DNA of 64,000 bases, taken from Romanomermis culicivorax (taxonomy: Eukaryota > Nematoda > Enoplea > Mermithida > Mermithidae). Each line of letters opens with the position of its first letter. Within the stretch, counting starts at the first letter, position 1. The notes beneath the pieces were generated by a model, which was not told the origin of the DNA, ran no database searches, and saw only the letters and a list, made by a program, of their open reading frames with translations. The DNA lies in NCBI GenBank assembly GCA_963922205.1, contig CAWUHX010000012.1, positions 1,240,001-1,304,000 on the forward strand, in the 5' to 3' direction. Of the stretch, positions 57,123-64,000 are shown piece after piece. Both the position numbers and the translations under genes were made by a program.

Positions 57123-58495
57123 TTCCATATTTGTGGAAAAAAGTTCGTGGAAAAAAACAGTGCCCGGAACAGTGTTTTTTTTGTGCCAAAACATGGTTTT
57201 TGGCACAAAAAATTTTGGGCGTTTGTGACAATTGGCACAAATTTTTTGACTAGTCGAATGCCGAATTTCTTCGATTTTTAGTCATTTTAGGGGCTGAGAA
57301 AACGCAAAATTTCCTCGGCGCTTTGCGCCGACTCAAGTGTAATATTAGTCAAGTGTCAGGAAGCTGAAAGAATTGTATTCGAATAGTAGATTTGTATGAT
57401 CGCAACCAACTTTGAGATTGTCAATGATTGAAAAATGAATTAGTTAACTTCCACTGTTCATTCAGTATGATTGGAAACCGAAATTTTTATTTTTGGTGTT
57501 TGATTCGAACGGAAAAATTTACCTTGTTGGCACAATTTTGCAACCAAAAATTTACGCGACGTGACTTCCGTTCTAGTTTTTTTCAGGAAAAATCATTTTG
57601 GACATCCTTCATTTATTTACATCGGTGTTAAGAAGAAATCCGTAGCCGAAAATTAAAGAAAAATATAAAATAGCTAAAAAATTGTATAAAAATATCTGAA
57701 TTCTCACAGCATATGATTTCTTTCCGAATCGTATAAACTGCTTTCTTCATCAGTTTTTCTTATCGCACCGATGTGCTTAAGATAAAATAGAGTTGGCACG
57801 ATTTTTTTTTGCAAATTACTGCGGCAAAACACTGTTTTTTTTCCACATTTGCACTATAATGTGGAAAAAAAATCTGGAATGTGGAAAAAATTTTTGAGGT
57901 CTTTCCACAAATGTGGAAGAAAAATTTGGGGTTTTCATATTGGAAAGATGCATTTTGGTGCATTTTAGGAGGTCCAAATCTCAAAATTTTCCGGCGCTTC
58001 GCGCCGGTTATAACTTTAATAATCATCATTATTCATTAAGTAGCTCAGGCGTGGCTTTTATCATGTCTACTTTCATTTATCACTTAATCTATAATAGTTT
58101 TCATCATCTTAAACGTAGCATCTCATGTTTTAATTGATAATCTTCAACATTTTATCATAATATTCAATGAAGATTCGCAATTTTTCCTTTTGAAAAAAAT
58201 CAATACGTCAGGTCTCTATGCTTTATGATGCGATTATTTCTTTGCTAACAAAAAATCAATTCAAAAGCTTCATGGAAATATCTTTCGGAAATTTATACTC
58301 TTCTTACTCATATATTTTCGACCAAGTTCATGAGAGTTTACAAATAAATTACAGATTTTAAAATTTTTCTAGTAAAATTCTAGAAATTACGACTCTAACA
58401 CAAAATTGGAATCTAATTCTTGAAATAAATGTTCGAAAAATTGATTTTCCAGCATCTCAGAATGTCAATATACCCATCTTTTTTGGGCTTTCGCT

Positions 58496-59748
58496 CAGTG
58501 TTTTTTTTTGTGCCAAAACATGGTTTTTGGCACAAAAAAATTTGGAATGGCACAAAAAATTTTGAGCGTTTGTGCCAATTGGCACAAATTTTTTGACTGG
58601 TCCAAGGCTAAATTTCCTTGATTTTTAGTCATTTTAAGGGCTGAAAACGCAAAATTTTCTCGGCGCTTCGCGCCGATTCAATGGGTTTAATATTGACAAC
58701 TTTCCTTTGTCTCGAACGCGAGCGGATTCAATTCGAATAATTTATTTGTATTATCGCAACAGACTTTGAGATTGTCAATGACCGGCTAGAGAATAGAAAT
58801 TGTTAACTTTACGTCCTCTGTTAATTCAGTTGGATTGAGAACCGAAACTTATATTTTTGGTGATTGATTCAAACAAAAAAATTGAAATTTTTGGCACAAT
58901 TATTCAACCAAAAATCTACGCGAAGCGACTTTCGACTTTTTTCAGGAGAAAACAATTATAGACATACAAGAAATCCTAATTTAATCTTTAATATAGTTGT
59001 TTGCATACCTGTAAGACCTCCGACCAGTTGGGGGAGGGGGGTAAATCCGAAATTTTGGGAGGGGGTAGGAAAAAGTCGAAATTTTTCCCAAAAAAGGCCA
59101 AAAAACATACACTTTTTGGCAAATTTTTTCAATTTTTTCCCAACTGGGGGGGGAAATGATTTTGGGTACTGGGTTGGCCAAGTTGGGGGGGGGGTCCCCC
59201 CCCAGGTACAGGTATGGTTGTTTGTTAGGAAGGAGGCCGAAAAGTAAAGGAAAACTTCATAACAAAAAGTCTATAAAAATATCTGAATTATCGCAGCATT
59301 GAATTTCTTTTCGGATCGTAGAAACCGTTTTTTAGATCAGTTTTTGTTATCTCGCTGACGTGGTTGGAGAAAATAGAGCAGGCACGATTTTTATACAAAT
59401 GAATGCGGTGAAAGTATCTGCAGTTAGTTTTTATCAAACTTGAAAGAAAGTAAGAAAATAAATTTATTAAATGCAAAGAAATACAAGAGTAAATATGAAT
59501 AATACAGAAAAGCTCATGGACATGACAGAAGCACGTGCGAACTGCGAATTGAGCTTTAAAAAATGACTCAATTTAGATCGAAAACAGGGCATACTGTTAT
59601 AACTTTTATCACAAAACAGTTTTATTGTTTTCAGTACGTTTTTAGAGCAAAAAATTTTTTGTGCCAATTGGCACAAAGGGCCAAAAAAAAACACAAAGGG
59701 CCAAAACAAAAAAAACAAAAAAAAGTCCGTGCACAAAAAAAAACGCTG
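58496..59748. mobile_element. hAT-like element, GGCAC family, nested level 3
   Basis: The left end is CAGTGTTTTTTTTTGTGCC and the right end CACAAAAAAAAACGCTG. The exact 8-bp duplication CTTTCGCT stands on both sides (58488-58495 and 59749-59756). A CGGCGCTTCGCGCCG hairpin lies at 58,661. The element is interrupted by MITE copy 4. Non-coding. Confidence 0.92.
59004..59216. mobile_element. hAT-like MITE with CATACCTGTA ends (copy 4), nested level 4
   Basis: It starts CATACCTGTAAGACCTCC and ends CCAGGTACAGGTATG, and is flanked by the exact 8-bp duplication GTTGTTTG (58996-59003 and 59217-59224). It is 213 bases long and is the uninterrupted reference for copy 1. Confidence 0.93.
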
Positions 59749-60050
59749 CTTTCGCTTGTCATCATAGAGAACTTGACCATTGATTTCTTGTGTAATTCAA
59801 GTCAATTATGCTCCTGGCTAGTTTGCTAGAAAATTTGTTCAACAATGCTTGTAGATTAGGCTTTTAAGTCGAACATTTTAATTTTTTCTTCAATTTTAAT
59901 GAATTAACTTCTCTAAAAACACCGGAAGACTTGAAAAAGCTCAAAAACAGTGCGATAAAGCGTCTGTGAGCATTTTTAAGCCAAAAAACGAGAATTTTAA
60001 GACAAAAAATTTTTTTCCATATGTGGAAAAAAAATTTGACCCCTTTCCAC

Positions 60051-61068
60051 CACTGTTTTTTTTTCCCCCCGGGCCTTTTCCCCAAATGGGGAAAGGGATC
60101 AAAATTTTTTTCCCCATTTTCCCGAAGTCGTTTTTTTCGCTTAAAAATGCTCACAGACGCTTTATTTAGGTGTTTTTGAGCCTTTTCAAGCCTGCTGGTG
60201 TTTTTAGACCCGTTAATTCATTAAAATTGAGGAAAAAATTGAAATTTTCGAGTTCAAAGTTTAATCTACAAGCATTGGAACAAATTTTCAAGCAAACTAT
60301 CCAAAAGCATAATGACTTTGAGAATTACATGAGAAATCGATGGTCAGGTTCTCTATGATGACAAGTGAGAACCCAAAATAGATGTTAATGTTTCCGGCGC
60401 GAAGCGCCGGAAAAATTTTTTGGGGTATTTATATTCTGCGACGCTGGAAAATCAATTTTCCGAACATTTATCCCAAGAATTAGATATGAATCTTATGTTC
60501 AAAAGTCGTAATTTCTAGAATTTTACTTGAAAAATTTTAAAACCAGTATAATTTATTTGTAAACTCTCATACTTGGTCGAAAATATATGAGTATGCAGGG
60601 TATAAATTTCCGAAAGATATTTCCATGGAGCGTTTGAATTGATTTTTGTTAGAAAACAAAATAATCGCATCAAAAAGCTTAGAGACTTGACGTACTGATC
60701 TTTCTCAAAAGGAAAAAATGCGAATCTTCATTAAATATCATGATAAAATATTGAAGATTACCAATGAAAACATGAGATAATACGTTCAAGATGATGAAAA
60801 CTATTATAGATTATATGACAAATGAAGGTAGACGTGCTAAAAGCCGCGCCTGAGCTAAGTAATGCATAATAATGATTATTAAAGTTATAAACGGCGCGAA
60901 GCGCCGGAAAATTTTGAGATTATGACATTCTAAAATGCACCAAAATGCATCTTTTCTGTATCCGATCCCCAAAATTTTCTTCCCCAAATGGGGAAAGAGC
61001 CCAAAATTTTTTTCCCCTTTCCGAATTTTTTTTCCCGAAAAAGCACGATTTGGGGAAAAAAAACAGTG
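60051..61068. mobile_element. hAT-like element, CCCC family, nested level 3
   Basis: The left end is CACTGTTTTTTTTTCCCC and the right end TTTGGGGAAAAAAAACAGTG. The exact 8-bp duplication CTTTCCAC flanks it (60043-60050 and 61069-61076). The arms carry CCCCAAATGGGG where the CCAC family has CCACAAATGTGG. The interior is close to that of the CCAC family, with hairpins at 60,393 and 60,892. Non-coding. Confidence 0.92.
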
Positions 61069-61282
61069 CTTTCCACATTTGTGGAAAAAAGTTCGTGGAA
61101 AAAAAAAACAGTGAGGTAACCTTTAGTTATGTTTTTATCAAACTTTTGGCATAAAACTTTTTAAAAGTTTTCAGTATGTTTTTAGGCTAAAAATAATTTT
61201 TGTGCCATTGGCACAAATTTTTTTGGCTCTTTCTGCCAATTGGCACAAATGTCCGTGCACAAAAAAAAACGCTGGCCCGAAA

Positions 61283-62334
61283 TAGATTTTCAGAAACACA
61301 TACAGTATTCCATAGCATAGATAATAAAATTAATGTAGATTTTCTAACTTGTCGCATGCTACAATGAAAATTCACTCGTTCTGTTGCTGTATATCATCCA
61401 TGATTCATTTCGGAATCACATACGAACCGAGCGTAAATTTTGCAATCGTACTCACTTACTGGCCGAAAATTCATCATCGATAATTACCAGCCTCAGAGAA
61501 AAAAATATTGGCAACGAACGACTACTTTTTCCGGCGGAACGGATCGTCAACAGGTTGAAACGTTCTGTCTGAAAATGCTCTTCCGGTCGCTATGTAGCAT
61601 GCAATTTTGGGAAAAACGATCAAGGATAACCTGACCTCCAACCGAACGGTGTGTCTCCAATACAGCGAAACACAACAGCAAAACTCAAAATAACGTGACT
61701 CAAAACAGCGATTTTCATTGCGGCGAAGTTTCAATATAGCGATTCTCAAAACAGAGAGGTCTCAAAGCGACGATTGTAAATACAGCTAAATCTCAATGCT
61801 GTGATTCTCAAACAGGGTGGTCTTGAAACAGCGATTTTCAAAACAGGGAGTCTCAAAACAGTGATTCTCGAAAGAGCAAATCTCAATACAGCGATTAGTA
61901 AAAAGTTCTATGCGTTCGAATAAACGCATACATCATTTTTATAATAAATATGCAAATTAGGTTTATTAAAGCTGTTTTCGCTAGTTGAGAGTCTATTTTT
62001 AGTTGCGTTCGGTGATCTAAGTTTCACATCCTTTTGAGCTGCAGTTGCGGTAGGTGTTGGGCACCCTATTGCTGGCGAATTGCGATGGGAAATCGACATG
62101 CAAATCGAGGAATCGGACGACCAGAGGCGCAAACATTTGCATAGAAGTGGAGCGCCAAGAAAGACGGAGATGATAATGATTTTTGATTGTCAATTCTCAT
62201 TATATTTTCATTAACATATAGTCTGTTTTTTACAAAATGCTTCCAAATAAAAAGTGACACAGATCAGTACTGTCGTCAAAATCGTTTACATAGAGCTCTC
62301 ATCGTAAAATTTTTCACTCGAAAAATTATTCAAG
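61283..62334. repeat. Gene-free stretch with degenerate CAGCGATT tandem repeats
   Basis: From 61,650 to 61,900 loose repeats of the type CTCAAAACAGCGATT recur every 14 to 30 bases. At 62,212-62,335 lies an inverted copy of the sequence at 16,020-16,145 in CNDP intron 2; both contain AGTACTG and ACGATTTTGAC or their complements. No gene is recognised. Confidence 0.45.
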
Positions 62335-62399
62335 GTGAGGTCGGCCCAACCTAAAGAGCCTACGTACATGTTAAACATAGGGGTCCCTTTTATGAGCAG

Positions 62400-62960
62400 G
62401 CGTTTTGGGCGTTTTAGGCGTTTTAGAGGTTCATCATGTATGAAAGGGCGTTTTGGGCATTTTAAGGCGTTTTGGCATTTTAAAGCGTTTTGGGCATTTT
62501 GGCATTTTGAGGCGTTTTGGCATTTTAAGGCGTTTTGGGCATTTTGGGCATTTTGAGGCGTTTTGGCATTTTAAGGCGTTTTGGGCATTTTGGCATTTTA
62601 AGGCGTTTTGGCATTTTAAGGCGTTTTGACATTTTGAGGCGTTTTGGCATTTTAAGGCGTTTTGGCATTTTAAAGCGTTTTGGGCATTTTGGCATTTTGA
62701 GGCGTTTTGGCATTTTAAGGCGTTTTGGGCATTTTGGGCATTTTGAGGCGTTTTGGCATTTTAAGGCGTTTTGGGCATTTTGGCATTTTAAGGCGTTTTG
62801 GCATTTTAAGGCGTTTTGACATTTTGAGGTGTTTTGGCATTTAAGGCGTTTTGGCATTTTAAGGCGTTTTGGGCATTTTAAGGCTTTTTGGGCGTTTTAG
62901 GGCGTTATGTTGGCATTTTAAGGCATTTTTGCGTTTTAAGTCATTTTGAGCTTTTTAAGT
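62400..62960. repeat. Minisatellite of GGCGTTTTGGCATTTTAA units with a 190-bp higher order
   Basis: Units of 18 bases (GGCGTTTTGGCATTTTAA) are interspersed with 9-base GGGCATTTT steps. The marked unit with AAAGCG recurs at 62,482 and 62,672 in the same context, so blocks of 190 bases have been duplicated. Because the units are multiples of nine, open frames exist on both strands; they are not genes. Confidence 0.9.
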
Positions 62961-63531
62961 TGTTTTGAATTTTTTTAGGTATAGTTTGCAGGTTTCAAGC
63001 ACACATGTGCGAGGAGCATACAGGAAGCGTACATATACCCCCCAGAGGTTTAGATTTTGAAGTTTTTTATGCATGAAATACTCGAAAAAAAATGTTTGAC
63101 ATATATTTTGTGGGATCTTGGGCCCAAAAAATCAGGGTCAGCCACCTCTCCAAAAATTTGGAGCTGCACATGTATGGTTTTGCCTTTTTTATTTTCAAGT
63201 ATTCACATATTTCCTGAAGTCAACACTTTATTGCCTGAACATTGTAAAGCTGCTCCATATGAATGTACACATTGTAACTCTGCTTATTTTCACACTGTAA
63301 TCTATTTGAGAAACACATAGTAAATACTCATAATAATTTTACAATAATGATTAATGACACACAAACTTAATGTAAAGTAAGATAAAAGGATGAAGTACGA
63401 ATAAGTTACTATAATTTATAAATCAAAATTCATTCACTCCAGCCAGCTTTTCAATGAAAATGTCAAAAATGGACCCTTTAACATCTTTAAAGTTTTGTCT
63501 AAAGGAGAATTCATCCAAATGGGCTGCCGAT
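62961..63531. other. AT-rich stretch without a recognised gene
   Basis: Short plus-strand frames (63,057-63,320) show no known motif. On the minus strand at 63,425-63,530 a frame reading AAHLDEFSFRQNFKDVKG looks protein-like and may continue the fragment at 63,532-63,928 after a frameshift. Confidence 0.35.
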
Positions 63532-63928
63532 CTAATAGTCCGTCTGAGCAAATCTTGTCAATAAGGTCACAGTACGGATGCGGTTGCGTTGAACCAGCAA
63601 TTGAGAAAAAAATGCACCCGTACTAGCATTCATTTTTGTGCCCAATGCTTTAGCCATACTCGATCCAGAATATAGATTGTTGAGAAGACCACGGAAAGTT
63701 TGCCATTCCTGGCCACAGCCGCTGATGGTACTGGCCAAAGCTGGGGCAAACTCGTCTGATGCCCACAGGAAAACACCATTTGTTTTTTCTAACGTTTTAT
63801 AAAGTCCAGAACGTGTAAACTCTGGGAACGTAATTTTATCCAAATTCTTTTCAATTTCGATTTTTGTGAGTGGGTCTTGTAAATATTGTTGAAAAGCTTG
63901 CGACTTTCCACCGCCTGGAGCGCACACA
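63532..63928 (-). pseudogene. DUF3987-like ATPase fragment, probably frameshifted
   Basis: The open frame follows a plausible acceptor (CCTTATCAG) and begins CAPGGGKSQAFQQYL, a P-loop-like motif. It continues with VFLWASDEFAP (Walker B-like), LLNNLYSGSSM and TGAFFSQLL, the motif order of DUF3987 proteins, whose function in animals is unknown; they are often found near mobile DNA. The frame ends FAQTDY-stop. The neighbouring frame over the same bases reads DGLLDR, the motif normally expected there, so one small indel probably broke the gene. The upstream part may lie beyond the window. Homology is judged from motifs only. Confidence 0.45.
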
Positions 63929-63935
63929 CTGATAA

Positions 63936-63986
63936 GGAGTAATCATTATTTGTATCCTTTCACGGAGTAATCATTATTTGTATCCT
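63936..63986. repeat. Direct duplication of a 23-bp word
   Basis: GGAGTAATCATTATTTGTAT plus CCT occurs at 63,936-63,958 and again at 63,964-63,986, a period of 28 bases. It lies immediately upstream of the DUF3987-like exon. Confidence 0.85.
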
Positions 63987-64000
63987 AAAAGTGTGGAAAG

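Larger units (their letters stand above)
55163..57162. mobile_element. hAT-like element, CCAC family (host copy), split by two insertions
   Basis: The left arm (about 55,163-55,757, missing its first bases) and the right arm (56,743-57,162, ending GGAAAAAAACAGTG) belong to one CCAC element. Between them lies a complete CCAC copy (55,758-56,742), and the right arm also holds the MITE at 56,891-57,122. Words CCACAAATGTGG and CCACATGCGG mark the arms. Non-coding. Confidence 0.65.
57830..61113. mobile_element. hAT-like element, CCAC family, nested level 2
   Basis: The left end is CACTGTTTTTTTTCCACA and the right end GTGGAAAAAAAAAACAGTG. Without its two insertions it measures about 1.0 kb, like the copy at 55,758. 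There is no clean target duplication (CGGCAAAA against AGGTAACC). However, the inner GGCAC copy shows the uninterrupted host sequence around GCGGTGAAAGTATCTGCAG near 59,405, which supports an insertion here. Confidence 0.8.
57170..61274. mobile_element. Outer hAT-like element, GGCAC family, holding four nested elements
   Basis: The left end is CAGTGTTTTTTTTGTGCC and the right end CACAAAAAAAAACGCTG. The flanks GCCCGGAA (57162-57169) and GCCCGAAA (61275-61282) match at 7 of 8 bases. Its own sequence is only 57,170-57,829 and 61,114-61,274. Between them lies a CCAC element that itself carries a GGCAC element (with a MITE in it) and a CCCC element. The words GGCACAAAAA and TGCCAATTGGCACAA mark its arms, and a CGGCGCTTTGCGCCG hairpin is at 57,317. 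Confidence 0.85.

Noticed and set aside
56778-57240. Minus-strand frames rich in Gly and Pro
   Set aside because: They are translations of the poly-G/poly-C core of MITE copy 3.
50035-60910. Regularly recurring GGCGC hairpins taken as a CRISPR-like array
   Set aside because: Spacing is irregular, the intervening sequence belongs to transposon families, and the genome is clearly that of an animal.
62525-62857. Open frames of 94-110 residues on both strands (Lys-Met-Pro-Lys-Arg-Leu and Arg-Arg-Phe-Gly-Ile-Leu repeats)
   Set aside because: They are produced by nine- and 18-base minisatellite units that avoid stops in every direction.

Overview
This is AT-rich animal nuclear DNA: widely spaced, intron-rich genes in a dense background of nested transposons. 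No rRNA, tRNA or CRISPR array was seen. Many introns are short (53 and 57 bases in one gene), several 3' splice sites end in a T-rich run plus CAG, and two start codons lie 5 and 12 bases behind such a site with no exon in front. That suggests spliced-leader trans-splicing, so a nematode or another trans-splicing invertebrate. A short GCCTAA run (1,995-2,013) fits a nematode but is weak evidence. The species cannot be named.

Every recognisable host gene is on the minus strand. From high to low coordinates: a broken DUF3987-like ATPase fragment (63,532-63,928); UBE2O, the large hybrid E2/E3 ubiquitin-conjugating enzyme (31,403 to at least 47,331, 23 phase-consistent exons); a doubtful Frag1/DRAM-like membrane protein just behind it (30,569-31,202); a final exon with a PPxY motif (24,704-25,096); ZPR1, the duplicated C4 zinc-finger protein (17,728-23,357, 11 exons); CNDP, an M20 cytosolic dipeptidase (9,040-17,470, 11 exons); and single-exon ABITRAM/FAM206A (5,906-6,475). 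ZPR1 and CNDP are 257 bases apart with an apparent trans-splice acceptor before the CNDP start, so they look like a two-gene operon.

Transposons fill 1-5,737, 20.5-22.6 kb, 26.4-30.4 kb, most of 43.7-46.9 kb and 47.5-62 kb. Most are non-autonomous hAT-like elements with CAC(T/C)G or CAG(T/C/G/A)G ends and 8-bp target duplications, which I could read directly for many copies. Several families share one T/A-rich terminal scaffold and differ mainly in a short palindromic word repeated near the ends (CCTC, CCAC, CCCC, GGCAC or TTGCAC type). They insert into one another; 57,170-61,274 is a four-level nest. Many carry an internal GGCGC-loop-GCGCC hairpin. A hAT transposase C-terminal fragment lies at 48,883-49,161. 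Other elements are a Tigger/pogo-like element, a GC-rich foldback element, a palindromic MITE, and a decayed CR1/Jockey-like LINE split by a 2.5-kb element with 9-bp duplications.

Gene models come from conserved protein motifs plus reading-frame continuity across GT-AG splice sites. They have not been checked against transcripts.
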